Notes: a model not told the origin generated them from the letters alone. A stretch of 64,000 nt of DNA from Kribbella jiaozuonensis (GCF_005233875.1 NZ_SZPZ01000005.1:186001-250000); one strand, 5' to 3'; positions 44,820-54,746 are shown, numbered from the stretch's first letter. Made by a program: numbers and translations.

Positions 44820-46883
44820 TCAGCAGGTTGCGGTAGGTGCAGCCCAGTCGGCGCGGTCGTTGTAGCCGCCGTCGCCCGCATCGCCGACGACCAGGTCGAG
44901 GACGCGTACGCCGGTGAGGTCGACGTCGAACTGCTTCGGGGTGAAGCGGTCGACGGTCCCGCTGTCGAACAGGACCTTTCCGTCGCCGACTACCTGGAAC
45001 GTGGACGTGCCACCCTCCGGTCCGACGTTGCTGACCACATCGTCGACACCCGCAATCCCGGTCAGCCGCGAGCACGACTTGCCGAGGTAATACCGGATCA
45101 GCGACGGCGACGCGACGCCGATCCCGGTCGGGTACGTCGTACCGGTGAGCTTGATCGGGTTACCGCCGCCGACACTCTCGTCGATGGTCGGCGACATCCA
45201 CCCGCTGGTGGCCGTGATCCAGTCGTGGTGCGAGAGCGGCACAGTCCCGCTCGGCGGCGCCGGCGCGATCACGATTGACGACAGCACGGTCGTCTGCTTC
45301 TGCACGCCATACAATACCGTTTGGTATGCCGTCTGCGCGGTCACGCTCGCGGTACCTGGAGCTGCGCCGACGGGGAGCTTGACCGTGAAGGTGAAGTTCG
45401 CCTGCTTGCCACCGGCAAGGACGGCGGGTGCCTTCGACAACGGCGTGACCGTCCATCCGGTGCCACCCGCAAGTGTCACGGTGGGCTGCAGCACCGGCAG
45501 TACGCCGTCGTTGCGGACGTTGACCTGAACCGTCAGCTCGTCGCCACCGGCAACAACCGGAGCAGCGTCCTCCGGCTGGGCATCCGTGCCGACCTTGGTC
45601 ACCTGTGGAATCCCAGCCGTGACATGCGGGATCCCCGGTACGCCGCGGGCCGGCTCGACGCGGAAGAGCGCCGTACCGTGTGCCGGAACCGCGGCGCTGA
45701 TCACGCCGGCGCTTTCGGTCACCTTGTTGGTCCAGGCGTTCTTCAACGTGAACCGCGAGCCATGCAGACCGACCGCCGACGCCGTCGTGGTCAGCGTCTT
45801 CGCGCTGTCACCCCGGTTCAGCAGTACGACGGCGCGGCTGCCGTCAGCGAGCCGCTTGACCCACGTCTCGGTCGTACCCGCGGCACCGACTCGGACGGCT
45901 TGCACCGCAGCCTTGTCCTGGTTGATCGCGATGACGTCAGGATCCGTCAACATGCCAACCGTCGTCGCAGACAGCTTCCGTACGTCGCTGCCGACCACCA
46001 GCGGAGCAGCCGCAACGGCCCACAGCGTCAGCTGCGTACGGAACTCCTCGTCGGTCATCCCGAGCTCGGGCGCGAGGTAGTCCGGGTCGCTGAACGCACC
46101 CGGTTTCACGACCTCCGGGTGTCGCGCGTTCGCGTCGTAGTTACGCAGTACGTCCTTGAACTTGATGTCGCCCTGGAAGCCGACATCGGTGTACGTGCGC
46201 CACGACTGCGCGATCCCCGGCGCGTACGACCAGGAGTTGATCGACTGCTGGGACTCGGGGTAGTTGCCCCAGTCCGGCGACGTGACCGGGTTGCACAGGT
46301 TGAAGATCATCGGCCGGTGGCTCGCGTTGTTCCGCAGCGCCTGGGCGAACTCGGTGTAGACCGTCTTCGGGTCCAGGTTGGCCGCGATCCCGCACAGGTA
46401 GTCGACCTTGACCGCGTCGAATCCCCAGGCGGCGAACGTGTCGGCGTCGTGCTGGTAGTGGCCGCCGCTGCCGAGACCGCACTTGCCCGGGATGTACGGA
46501 CCGGCGTCGGTGTAGATACCCGCCTTCAGGCCCTTGCTGTGGATGTAGTCGACGAGCGGCTTGAGACCGTTCGGGAACTTGGCCGGGTTCGGCACGAGGT
46601 CGCCGGCGTCACTGCGCGACTGGTCGGCCTGCCAACCGCCGTCCAGCCAGACGATGTCGTAGCCGGCCTTCGCCAGCCCACGGCTCACCAGCGAGTCCGC
46701 GACCGACTTGATCGTGTCCTCGGTGAAGTCGCCGCCGAGACCGTAGTACGTGTTCCAGCCCATGTACGGCGTCGGGCTGAGGACCGGTGCGGTGGCCTGA
46801 GCCGCCACCGCCGGGGTCGTCGTGGTGGCGATCGCGCCGGCCACCAGCGCCGCCGCGATCACCCCACCTAGGAATCGCCTCAT
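44820..46883 (-). CDS. Secreted GH27 alpha-galactosidase
   Basis: 687-residue secreted enzyme. Signal peptide about 1-28, GH27 barrel (about 30-310) with nucleophile Asp161 in 'AVKVDYLCG' and likely acid/base Asp233 in 'SWRTYTDVG', then the GH27 beta-sandwich, an NEW3-like alpha-galactosidase-associated domain ('GGDELTVQVNVRNDG') and a C-terminal NPCBM-type domain ('SVGGGNPIKLTGTTYPTGIGVASPSLIRYYLGKSCSRLTGIAGVDD'). It removes terminal alpha-galactose outside the cell. Last gene of the importer operon, 34 bases after GH36. Confidence 0.9.
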   Translation of the reverse strand: MRRFLGGVIAAALVAGAIATTTTPAVAAQATAPVLSPTPYMGWNTYYGLGGDFTEDTIKSVADSLVSRGLAKAGYDIVWLDGGWQADQSRSDAGDLVPNPAKFPNGLKPLVDYIHSKGLKAGIYTDAGPYIPGKCGLGSGGHYQHDADTFAAWGFDAVKVDYLCGIAANLDPKTVYTEFAQALRNNASHRPMIFNLCNPVTSPDWGNYPESQQSINSWSYAPGIAQSWRTYTDVGFQGDIKFKDVLRNYDANARHPEVVKPGAFSDPDYLAPELGMTDEEFRTQLTLWAVAAAPLVVGSDVRKLSATTVGMLTDPDVIAINQDKAAVQAVRVGAAGTTETWVKRLADGSRAVVLLNRGDSAKTLTTTASAVGLHGSRFTLKNAWTNKVTESAGVISAAVPAHGTALFRVEPARGVPGIPHVTAGIPQVTKVGTDAQPEDAAPVVAGGDELTVQVNVRNDGVLPVLQPTVTLAGGTGWTVTPLSKAPAVLAGGKQANFTFTVKLPVGAAPGTASVTAQTAYQTVLYGVQKQTTVLSSIVIAPAPPSGTVPLSHHDWITATSGWMSPTIDESVGGGNPIKLTGTTYPTGIGVASPSLIRYYLGKSCSRLTGIAGVDDVVSNVGPEGGTSTFQVVGDGKVLFDSGTVDRFTPKQFDVDLTGVRVLDLVVGDAGDGGYNDRADWAAPTATC

Positions 46884-46917
46884 CTGTAAAACCTCTTCCG
46901 TTGAGCGGAACGGGGGT

Positions 46918-48912
46918 TCAGTCCAGTGCCTCGACGATCAGGCACTGTGAGTCGGCCGGGCCGTCGAACGCGACCCCGACCTGCAGCAGGTAGCTGCCCG
47001 CGTGGACGTCGTCGCCCACCCGGTAGTTCTTCGCCGGATCCAGCCCGGCCAGCGGCACCCGCCGCGGCCGGGTCGGCAGTGTGCCGCGCACGTTGCCGTC
47101 GCCGGTCTGCGACAGGAACACCACGGACCGCGTCGCACCGACGTACTGCATGCCGGCCGCCAGTCCATAGACCTTGCTATCGGCAATCAACTCACGAAAG
47201 CCCTTGTACTGCTCGATCTGGCGAGTCGCCGTCTTCAACTGCTCGTCGGTCCAGCGGGACAGATCCGCACCGATCCCGAGTACGCCGGCCATCGCGACAT
47301 GGAACCGGAAATCGAGCGACCGCTCACGACCGTCATGCGTGCCGACCGCGTCGGTCACCCACGAGCTCATCAGATGCGGCGCGAACCCGGTCCGGAACCC
47401 CTCCTGAATCCTGAGCCGATCCAGCGGGGCCGTGTTGTCACTTGGCCAAAGCGTGTCCACCCGGGAAGCCATCCCCAGATCCACCCGGGCCCCACCACCA
47501 GCGCACCCCTCGACGTACACCTCTGGGTGCTGCGCCCGCAGTCGATCCAGGATCGCGTAGAGATTCGAAACCACCAGCCCGTCGAGATCCCGCCGCTGGT
47601 CGCCGCTGTCCAGCCGCGGCCGATTCGCGTCCCACTTCAGGTACTTGATGTCGTACGTCGTCAGCAGCCGATCCAGCGTGCTCCAGATGAACTCCCTGAC
47701 ATCGTCCCGGCTGAGGTCGAGCAGCAACTGATTCCGGATCAGGACCGGCTCGCGCCCCGCCGTACGCAGGATCCACTCCGGGTGCTCGGAAGCCAGCCGT
47801 GACGACGGGCTGACCGACTCGGGCTCGATCCACAGGCCGAAGTCGAGGCCCAGGTCGCGAAGCTGCGCGATGAACCCTTCGAGCCCGTCGGGGAACTTGG
47901 CCGGATCGACCTCCCAGTCCCCCAGCCCGCCCGTGTCGTCGGACCGCCCGACGAACCAGCCGTCGTCGACCACGAACGTCTCGACCCCGATGCCCGCCGC
48001 CCGACGCGCCAACTCGAGCTGGTGCTCGGCGCGGATGTCGAACTCGGTCGCGAACCACGAGTTGTACAACACGTGCGGCGTCCGCCCCCGCGATATCGCA
48101 CGCTCGTACTCGTGAAACACCCGCGCCAACCCATCGGCACCCTCGGCACTACAGGCGCCAACAGCCTTCGGCGAGGTCCACGTCTCCCCGACACCGAGCC
48201 GTAGCCCCAAGCTCGACGAGCTGCGACCGGCCTGGATACGAAGCAGCCCGGTCGTGTCGACATCCGCCGACATCTCCCAGGACCCGGACCACGCAAGCTG
48301 CACGCCATACGCGACCGGTCCATCGGTGGCGAGGAACGGCGAGTACGAATGCCCGGTGATCCCCTGCGCACTCCCGATCGTGAACCGGCCGCGCGGCAGC
48401 GTCACGGAGGCCTGCTGGAACTCGCTGTTCCACTCGCCCCACAAGTATTTGATGGTGTTCCCAACAGGCACCACGAACCCCGCCGAGTCGTGCCGATGCA
48501 GCGTGAGCTCGTCGGCGCCGTCGTTGCCGACGGAGACCCATCGCTCGACAACGTCCCCGACCACCAGGTAGTGCAACTCGACCCGCGCTCCCCGGACGCC
48601 GTCCCGGAAGACCAACTGCAGCTCGGTCCCGGGGAGGACGACGCGGGGCTCGCCGGTTGCTGCTTCGTCGAAGACGGGACGGAGTTCGTCCGAGCCGTCG
48701 GGTCCGCTGACGACCAGGTCGACCGGCGCGGTGTAACGCACCCCGCGGACGGCGTACTCCAGCGGCTCCACATCCGCCCGCGGCACGAAATGCTCCGTGC
48801 CGACGATCTCCACGGGATGCGGGCCCCAGGCAACCAGCTGTGCCCACAGCCCGTGGTCCGGTACGCCGACGACGTACGACGTCGTCGTACCGCGCAACGT
48901 CCACGTCCTCAC
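46918..48912 (-). CDS. GH36 alpha-galactosidase, cytoplasmic
   Basis: 664-residue enzyme without a signal peptide. GH36 N-terminal beta domain (about 1-270) and barrel: nucleophile Asp428 in 'YLKWDANR', acid/base Asp492 in 'SDNTAPLDRL', plus 'VDDGWF' and 'GLWIEPESVSP'. It hydrolyses imported alpha-galactosides such as melibiose or raffinose-type sugars. The GTG start overlaps the permease stop (GTGA), so it is coupled to the importer. Confidence 0.92.
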   Translation of the reverse strand: MRTWTLRGTTTSYVVGVPDHGLWAQLVAWGPHPVEIVGTEHFVPRADVEPLEYAVRGVRYTAPVDLVVSGPDGSDELRPVFDEAATGEPRVVLPGTELQLVFRDGVRGARVELHYLVVGDVVERWVSVGNDGADELTLHRHDSAGFVVPVGNTIKYLWGEWNSEFQQASVTLPRGRFTIGSAQGITGHSYSPFLATDGPVAYGVQLAWSGSWEMSADVDTTGLLRIQAGRSSSSLGLRLGVGETWTSPKAVGACSAEGADGLARVFHEYERAISRGRTPHVLYNSWFATEFDIRAEHQLELARRAAGIGVETFVVDDGWFVGRSDDTGGLGDWEVDPAKFPDGLEGFIAQLRDLGLDFGLWIEPESVSPSSRLASEHPEWILRTAGREPVLIRNQLLLDLSRDDVREFIWSTLDRLLTTYDIKYLKWDANRPRLDSGDQRRDLDGLVVSNLYAILDRLRAQHPEVYVEGCAGGGARVDLGMASRVDTLWPSDNTAPLDRLRIQEGFRTGFAPHLMSSWVTDAVGTHDGRERSLDFRFHVAMAGVLGIGADLSRWTDEQLKTATRQIEQYKGFRELIADSKVYGLAAGMQYVGATRSVVFLSQTGDGNVRGTLPTRPRRVPLAGLDPAKNYRVGDDVHAGSYLLQVGVAFDGPADSQCLIVEALD

Positions 48913-49724
48913 TTGACGGCTCCGATCGCCAGCCCGCCCACGAAGTGCTTCTGGAAGCGCAAGAACACCGCCACCGTAGGCACCGCAGCGATGACCGTGC
49001 CGGCCGCGATCACGTTCCACGACGACACGAACAGACCTTGCAGACCGAGCAGCGCCGGCGTGACCGGCATCTTCTCGCCGGACCTGATGACCGTGATCGA
49101 CCACAACAGATCGTTGAAGATCCACGTGAACGACAGCGCGCCCAACGCCGCCAGCGCCGGTCGCGTCAACGGCAGGATCACACTCGAGTAGATCCGACCC
49201 GGCCCCGCACCGTCGATCGTGGCGGCTTCCTGGATCTCCCGCGGCAGGTCCCGCATGAACCCGTGCAGCACGAACGTGTAGAACCCGAGCCCGAACCCGA
49301 CATGGACCGCGATCAGCGCGATCAGCGTGTCGTAGTACCCGATCAACTCCACGAACCGCGAGATCGGGATCAGCAGGATCTGCGGCGGCAGCAGGTTCCC
49401 CATCAACATCAGCAACAGGATCGTCCGCCGGAACGGGATGTTGTACCGCGCCAGCCCGTACGCCGCGATCGACGCCAGCCCGAGGCTCAGCAGAACCGCC
49501 GGGATCGTCACGAGCAGGCTGTTGATCAGCGCCCGGAACTCGTCCGCGTCCTCCCACGCCGACTTGTACGTCGAGAACGTGAACGAATGCGGTAACGATC
49601 CGAGTCCGTTCGCGGCGACGTCGTCGAAGCTGCGGAACGAGATCACGATCACCCAGAGGATCGGCGCGACCCACAGGAACGACACGATCGACATCGCCAC
49701 GTGGTACCCCGTACGGCGAATCAC
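48909..49724 (-). CDS. CUT1 sugar ABC transporter permease (MalG-like)
   Basis: 271-residue permease with six helices; 'ISFRSFDDVAANG' follows helix 1 and the EAA loop is 'EIQEAATIDGAGPGRIYSSVILPLTRP'. The GTG start overlaps the stop of the partner permease and has GGGAGG upstream. Part of the alpha-galactoside importer; no ATPase gene is present, so a shared MsiK-type ATPase is likely. Confidence 0.92.
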   Translation of the reverse strand: MIRRTGYHVAMSIVSFLWVAPILWVIVISFRSFDDVAANGLGSLPHSFTFSTYKSAWEDADEFRALINSLLVTIPAVLLSLGLASIAAYGLARYNIPFRRTILLLMLMGNLLPPQILLIPISRFVELIGYYDTLIALIAVHVGFGLGFYTFVLHGFMRDLPREIQEAATIDGAGPGRIYSSVILPLTRPALAALGALSFTWIFNDLLWSITVIRSGEKMPVTPALLGLQGLFVSSWNVIAAGTVIAAVPTVAVFLRFQKHFVGGLAIGAVK

Positions 49725-50647
49725 GATTCCTCCCGGAAGGCGCGGATCAGGTAGCCGAGGATCACGGCCAGAGCGAGTACGAAGATCACCACAGCCAGCG
49801 CCGAGGCGTAGCCGAGCTGGGTGGACTGGAACGCGGTCGAGTACATGTACGTGCTGAGCAGCTCGGACGAGTGGTACGGGCCGCCCCTCGTCATCGACCA
49901 GACGATGTCGAAGGATCGCAGCGAGTCGATCACGATCACCGACAGTACGACGGAGTTGACGCCCTTGAGCTGCGGGATCGTCACGTACCGCGTGCGCTGC
50001 CAAGCGGACGCGCCGTCGACCTTCGCCGCTTCGTAGAGCGCGGGGTCGACCGCTTTCAGACCGGCCAGGTACAGCACCATCACGTACCCGATCTGTCGCC
50101 AGAGCGCCGGCACGATCACGGCGTACAACGCGGTGTCGGGGTCAGCGAGCCAGGGGCGGACGAAGTTGCCCAGGCCAACGGTTCGGAACACCGTGTCGAC
50201 AAGTCCATCCGGCTGATAGAACACGCGCCAGATCAGCGCCGTGACCACCAGCGAGAACACGACCGGGGTGAACAGCGCGGCCCGATAGATCCCGACCCCG
50301 CGGCGTTCGCGCTGCAACAGCAACGCCATCCCGAAGCCGCCGATCACGCTCAACCCACCGAACAGCACCAGCCAGATCGCGGTGTTCTTCAGCGCAGTAC
50401 GGAAGATCGGATCCGAGACCATGTCCCCGAAGTTGCCGAAACCGACGAACCGCGGCGCGGACAACCCGTCCCAGCTGGTCAATGCCAGCCAGAACCCCTG
50501 CAACGCCGGCCAGAACACCCAGATCGCCTCGATGACGAACGGCACCAGCACGAACGCCAGGATGAGCGGTGAGACACCGCGACGACGTGATCTCGAGGCC
50601 GAACCGCTGCCGGTCCGGCTCCGAGATCCCACAGCTGTTGCGGTCAC
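49721..50647 (-). CDS. CUT1 sugar ABC transporter permease (MalF-like)
   Basis: 308-residue permease. A basic Ser/Arg-rich N-terminus, six helices and the EAA loop 'LYEAAKVDGASAWQRTRYVTIPQLKG'; 'TRGGPYHSSELLSTYMYSTAF' is a typical C-terminal segment. The GTG start overlaps the binding-protein stop (GTGA). Confidence 0.92.
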   Translation of the reverse strand: MTATAVGSRSRTGSGSASRSRRRGVSPLILAFVLVPFVIEAIWVFWPALQGFWLALTSWDGLSAPRFVGFGNFGDMVSDPIFRTALKNTAIWLVLFGGLSVIGGFGMALLLQRERRGVGIYRAALFTPVVFSLVVTALIWRVFYQPDGLVDTVFRTVGLGNFVRPWLADPDTALYAVIVPALWRQIGYVMVLYLAGLKAVDPALYEAAKVDGASAWQRTRYVTIPQLKGVNSVVLSVIVIDSLRSFDIVWSMTRGGPYHSSELLSTYMYSTAFQSTQLGYASALAVVIFVLALAVILGYLIRAFREES

Positions 50648-51927
50648 GCCTTGAAGACCTTCTGTGCTGCCGCTTGCCAGTCCTTCAGGATCTGGTCGAT
50701 CTGGTCGGGCTTGTCGAGGAACTTGGTGAGAGCCGCGTCGGCGGTGGGCTGGAGCGCGTCGCTCGAGTCGCGGTTGAAGAACTGCGTGAGCTCCGCGGCG
50801 CCCTCGATCATCGCCTTGCCCTTCTTGACCAGCGCGGTGTCGGCCGACTTGCCGTCCGGGTTCGCCGGAATCGCCGTACCGGAAGAGCTCTGCACGTAGA
50901 TGTTCTGCGCCTCCGGCGTCGCCAGCCAGGCGAGGAACTTCTTCGTCCCCTCCGCATCCTTCACCTTCTTCGACGCGAAGTACCCGTCCGTCGGCGCCTC
51001 CTCGGCGACCGGTACGGCGGGATCGATGATCGGGAACTGGAAGAAGTCGATGTCGTCCAGCGCGTCCTTCGGCGCCGAGTCCGCGAAGAACGTGCCGATC
51101 AGGAACATCCCGGTCTTGCCCGCGAGCAGCGCCGAGGTCGCCTCCTGGAACGGGAACGACTTGCCCTTCGGGTCGAAGTACGGCAGCACCTCGCGCCACT
51201 TCGTGAAGACCGCCTTCACCTTCGGGTCGGTGAAGTCGCCCTCTCCGGCCAGCAGCTGGCGGTGGAACGGCGCGCCGTTGATCCGGATGTTCAGGTAGTC
51301 GAACCACGCCGATGCGACCCACGGCGTGTCGCCGAGGCCGATGCCGATCGGCGGGATCCCCTTGCCCTGGATCTTCTTGCAGACGTCGACGAACTCGGCC
51401 CAGGTCTTCGGCGGCGTCACGCCCCACTTGGCGAAGTTCGACTTCCGGTAGAACATGCCCCACCAGTAGTAGCTGGTCGGCACGAAGATCTTCTGCCCGG
51501 CGCTGCTGGTGGACAGCGTCTGCATCGCCTTCGAGTAGTTGCCCATGCTGTCCCAGACGCTGGTCACGTCGAGCAGCAGGTCCTTCTTGGCGTACGAGTC
51601 CGCGACCGACCCGGCGTACCAGGTGTAGACGTCCGGCGGGTTCGCCGAGGTCAGGTACGTCGGCAGCTGGGTCCGGAAGATCTCCGCGGCGACCGTGTTC
51701 AGCTTGACCTGCGACCCGCCGGTCTTGTTGTACGCGGCAACCAGTTTCTCCATCGCGGCCTTGGCCTGCTCGCTGGACAGGTTCGACTGCAGCGAGAGCT
51801 CACCGGTCGCCGCGCTGCCGCTGCCCGGGCTCTTCGTCGATGTCGCGCATCCGGGGACCAGCGTGGCCGCCCCGAGTAGTCCGAGTCCCTTGAGGAACGT
51901 CCGCCGATCTGCTGCCAGACCCGTCAT
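50644..51927 (-). CDS. CUT1 sugar-binding lipoprotein
   Basis: 427-residue family 1 solute-binding protein. The N-terminus 'DRRTFLKGLGLLGAATLVPGC' combines a twin-arginine-like RR-F-L-K motif with a lipobox cysteine, so it may leave by the Tat route and be lipidated. The surrounding GH36 and GH27 genes favour an alpha-galactoside ligand. AGGAG lies upstream of the ATG. First gene of a five-gene operon on the minus strand. Confidence 0.9.
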   Translation of the reverse strand: MTGLAADRRTFLKGLGLLGAATLVPGCATSTKSPGSGSAATGELSLQSNLSSEQAKAAMEKLVAAYNKTGGSQVKLNTVAAEIFRTQLPTYLTSANPPDVYTWYAGSVADSYAKKDLLLDVTSVWDSMGNYSKAMQTLSTSSAGQKIFVPTSYYWWGMFYRKSNFAKWGVTPPKTWAEFVDVCKKIQGKGIPPIGIGLGDTPWVASAWFDYLNIRINGAPFHRQLLAGEGDFTDPKVKAVFTKWREVLPYFDPKGKSFPFQEATSALLAGKTGMFLIGTFFADSAPKDALDDIDFFQFPIIDPAVPVAEEAPTDGYFASKKVKDAEGTKKFLAWLATPEAQNIYVQSSSGTAIPANPDGKSADTALVKKGKAMIEGAAELTQFFNRDSSDALQPTADAALTKFLDKPDQIDQILKDWQAAAQKVFKA

Positions 51928-51989
51928 GCCGAACTCCTGAGCTCTGCCCGACCGGCGATGCCAGTCGAGTAAGTGGTGTGTTGCGGACG

Positions 51990-52076
51990 ATCTTGCGGCG
52001 GACGATCCCAGGTGTCAATATTAATTCGTAAATTACGAGCAAATCGCTTGACGGGACAGCGTGGTCAGGGTCAACT
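51990..52076. promoter_or_regulatory. Back-to-back promoters around a central palindrome
   Basis: Leftward: TTGACA (52013-52018) and CAAGAT (51990-51995), 17-base spacing, for the importer operon. Rightward: TTGACG (52048-52053) and TCAACT (52071-52076), 17-base spacing, for the SDR-GntR operon. The 13-base perfect palindrome TCGTAAATTACGA (52026-52038) sits almost midway between the two -35 elements. The FCD-type GntR product of the rightward operon is the obvious candidate binder. Confidence 0.7.
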
Positions 52077-52144
52077 GATGGCTCGTTCATCGTTGGAACG
52101 GGCCTGCCTGCGTGCTTGGGTAGGGGTGATTCGAGGAGGCGCTG

Positions 52145-52867
52145 GTGCGGCTGGCTGGGCGGGTGATCGTGGTGACCGGGGCCGCGTCGGGGATCGGCGC
52201 GGCCTGCGTCGAGCGGGCGCTGACCGAGGGTGCGCAGGTCGTGCAGGTGGACATCCACCCGTGCAAGGAGCTGCCGGGCAAGGCCATCAGCGTGGTCGGT
52301 GACGTCGCGTCTCCGGACACCTGGGCCGAGGCCCGGTCCCGCGGCCACGACGAGCTCGGCCCGATCGACGGCCTGGTCAGCAACGCGGTCGTCGTCGACG
52401 TCAAGCCGGCCCACGAGTTGTCGCCGCCGTCCTGGCAACGCCAGCTCGACGTCAACCTCACCGCAGCCTTCCTCGGTTTCCAGGCGTTGTACGACGATCT
52501 CGTCGCGAACGCCGGTTCCGTCGTACTGGTCTCGTCGGTGCACGCGATCGCGGGGCTGCCCGGACATCCGGCGTACGCCGCGACGAAGGGCGCACTGATC
52601 TCGCTCGGACGCCAACTGGCGGTCGAGTACGGTCGCTCGATCCGGGTGAACAGCGTGCTTCCGGGACCGGTGCTGACCGCGATGTGGGACCGCGTCGACG
52701 CCGAGGGTCGCGAGCAGAGCGCGCAGGCAACGGCGCTCAAGCGGCTCGGGCAGCCGGACGAGGTGGCTCAGGCGGTGGCGTTCCTGCTGTCGTCCGAGGC
52801 GTCGTTCGTGACAGCGACAAGCCTGGTGGTCGACGGCGGATGGTCCGCGGTGAAGGACTCGGCATGA
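52145..52867 (+). CDS. SDR dehydrogenase, candidate galactose dehydrogenase
   Basis: 240-residue SDR with complete motifs: TGAASGIG (about 11-18), 'GDVASPDT', 'LVSNAVVVD' in place of NNAG, Ser in 'VLVSSVHA' and Y-A-A-T-K. Context argues for oxidation of a hexose: GntR regulator, galactonate dehydratase-like and mutarotase-like genes follow. Oxidation of D-galactose (or L-fucose/arabinose) to the lactone fits, but the substrate is inferred only. GTG start with GAGGAGG upstream. Confidence 0.82.
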   Translation: MRLAGRVIVVTGAASGIGAACVERALTEGAQVVQVDIHPCKELPGKAISVVGDVASPDTWAEARSRGHDELGPIDGLVSNAVVVDVKPAHELSPPSWQRQLDVNLTAAFLGFQALYDDLVANAGSVVLVSSVHAIAGLPGHPAYAATKGALISLGRQLAVEYGRSIRVNSVLPGPVLTAMWDRVDAEGREQSAQATALKRLGQPDEVAQAVAFLLSSEASFVTATSLVVDGGWSAVKDSA

Positions 52868-53604
52868 GGGAGAGCAGTGTGACGGGGATTCAGCGCGGAG
52901 TGTCGCGCGGGTTGCACGGACAGATCGTCGAAGTGATGGCGGATCGCATCCTGTCCGGGCAGATCCCGGAGGGCGCGACCATCAACGTGACCGAGCTGCA
53001 GGCCGACCTCGGCGTCAGCCTGACCGCGGTCCGGGAGGCGTTGAAGGTGCTGACCGCGAAGGGCCTGGTCGACGCACGGCAGAAGCGCGGCACGTTCGTC
53101 CGGCCGCGTTCGGACTGGAACCTGCTCGACGCGGACATGATCCGCTGGCATTTCAAGGACGCCGACTCGCGGCCCGAGCTGCTCGAGGAGCTGCACGAAG
53201 TGCGCGGGATCGTCGAGCCGGCCGCGGCGCGACTGGCCGCGCTGCGATCCGACGACGCGGACCTCACGGCACTCGACGAGGCGCTGGCCGGGATGGAGTC
53301 GGCGGACGACAACCTCGCCGCGGCGGCCGCGGACCTCGCGTTCCACCGGGCGTTGCTGGCGGCAACGGGTAACGAACTGCTGACGAAGATGGAAGTGATC
53401 ATGGAGACCGGGCTCGCCGATCGCGACCGGCTGGTGCACACGGTGAAGCCGTCCGACGATCCGATTCCCAGCCACCGGCTGGTCGTTGACGCGATCCGCG
53501 CGCACGACCCCGAGGGCGCTGAGCTCGCGATGCGGGAGCTGCTGGCGAAGGCGGCCGAGGACCTCACCGAAGTACGCGGATCGACTCGTCGGCGGCGCCG
53601 GTGA
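52864..53604 (+). CDS. GntR family regulator, FCD type
   Basis: 246-residue regulator. N-terminal winged HTH ('VMADRILSGQIPEGATINVTELQADLGVSLTAVREALKVLTAKGLVDARQKRGTFVRP') and a C-terminal FCD domain (about 95-235) with the metal-binding Asp/His pattern ('DLAFHRALLAATGNELL', 'PSHRLVVDAIRAHDPEGAE'). E. coli DgoR, the galactonate-responsive repressor, has this architecture. It starts inside the SDR stop codon (ATGA). Confidence 0.88.
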   Translation: MRESSVTGIQRGVSRGLHGQIVEVMADRILSGQIPEGATINVTELQADLGVSLTAVREALKVLTAKGLVDARQKRGTFVRPRSDWNLLDADMIRWHFKDADSRPELLEELHEVRGIVEPAAARLAALRSDDADLTALDEALAGMESADDNLAAAAADLAFHRALLAATGNELLTKMEVIMETGLADRDRLVHTVKPSDDPIPSHRLVVDAIRAHDPEGAELAMRELLAKAAEDLTEVRGSTRRRRR

Positions 53605-54746
53605 AGATCGAGAAGATCGAGACGTTCCTCGTCCCGCCGCGCTGGTTGTTCTGCCGGGTCGAGACCAGCGACGGCGTCGTCGGCTGGGGCGAGCCGGTCG
53701 TCGAGGGTCGCGCGGAAGTCGTACGAGCCGCGATCGACGTACTCGCGGAGTACCTGATCGGCCAGGACCCGCTGCAGATCGAGCGGCACTGGCAGGTGTT
53801 GACGAAGGGTGGCTTCTACCGCGGCGGGCCGGTGTTGAGCAGCGCGGTCGCGGGGCTCGACCACGCGCTCTGGGACATCGCCGGCAAGGTGTACGGCGCT
53901 CCGGTCGCGGCTCTGCTCGGTGGGCGGGTCCGTGATCGGGTCCGCGTGTACGCGTGGGTCGGCGGGGACGAGCCGTCGTCGATCGGTGACGCCGTCGCGG
54001 AGCAGGTTGCGGCGGGGATGACGGCCGTGAAGATGAACGCCAGCGGGCAGATCCAGACCTCGCCGTCGGTTGCCGAGGTCAACGACATCGTCACCCGGCT
54101 CGCAGCGGCGCGTGAGGTGCTGGGTGACTCGCGCGATGTTGCGATCGATCTGCACGGGCGTGTGGGTGTGGCCGGTGCGCGGCGGATCCTGCATGCGGTC
54201 GAGGGTCTGCAGCCGATGTTCGTCGAGGAGCCGGTGCTGCCGGAGCAGATGGCGCATCTGTCGTCGGTGGTGGAGACGTCGACCATCCCGGTCGCGCTCG
54301 GCGAACGGCTCTATCACCGGGCCGAGTTCATGGCGCCGCTGAACGCGGGTGTGGCCGTCGTACAGCCGGACGTGTCGCATGCGGGCGGGATCTCCGAGCT
54401 GCGGCGGATCGCCGTACTCGCAGATGCGCATGGTGCGATGCTTGCGCCGCACTGCCCGCTCGGGCCGATCTCGCTGGCGGCTTCGTTGCAGGTGTCGTTC
54501 GCAACGCCGAACTTCCTGATCCAGGAGCAGAGCCGCGGAATCCACTACAACGTGTCGAGCGACCTCACGTCGTACGTCGTGGATCCGGCGCCGTTCACCT
54601 GGGTCAACGGGCACGCGGAGTGGAATCCCCTGCCCGGCTTGGGAATCACCGTCGACGAGGCGGCCGTCCGTGCGGCCGACAAGATCGGTCATTCGTGGCG
54701 CAACCCGGTGTGGACCCACGAAGACGGCTCCTTCGCCGAATGGTGA
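53601..54746 (+). CDS. dgoD: D-galactonate dehydratase (enolase superfamily)
   Basis: 381-residue enzyme, almost the same length as E. coli DgoD (382). The metal ligands Asp183, Glu209 and Glu235 fall at the same numbers as in E. coli DgoD, and the catalytic histidines His185 and His284 are in 'IDLHGRV' and 'PHCPLGP'. It would dehydrate D-galactonate to 2-keto-3-deoxygalactonate. The GTG start overlaps the GntR stop. A related sugar-acid specificity cannot be excluded without alignment. Confidence 0.88.
   Translation: MKIEKIETFLVPPRWLFCRVETSDGVVGWGEPVVEGRAEVVRAAIDVLAEYLIGQDPLQIERHWQVLTKGGFYRGGPVLSSAVAGLDHALWDIAGKVYGAPVAALLGGRVRDRVRVYAWVGGDEPSSIGDAVAEQVAAGMTAVKMNASGQIQTSPSVAEVNDIVTRLAAAREVLGDSRDVAIDLHGRVGVAGARRILHAVEGLQPMFVEEPVLPEQMAHLSSVVETSTIPVALGERLYHRAEFMAPLNAGVAVVQPDVSHAGGISELRRIAVLADAHGAMLAPHCPLGPISLAASLQVSFATPNFLIQEQSRGIHYNVSSDLTSYVVDPAPFTWVNGHAEWNPLPGLGITVDEAAVRAADKIGHSWRNPVWTHEDGSFAEW

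Noticed and set aside
46918..49674. 918-codon reading that would fuse a permease-like region to GH36
   Set aside because: The N-terminal 254 residues are the wrong frame of the MalG-like permease; the real GH36 starts at the GTG at 48912 with stop-start overlap.
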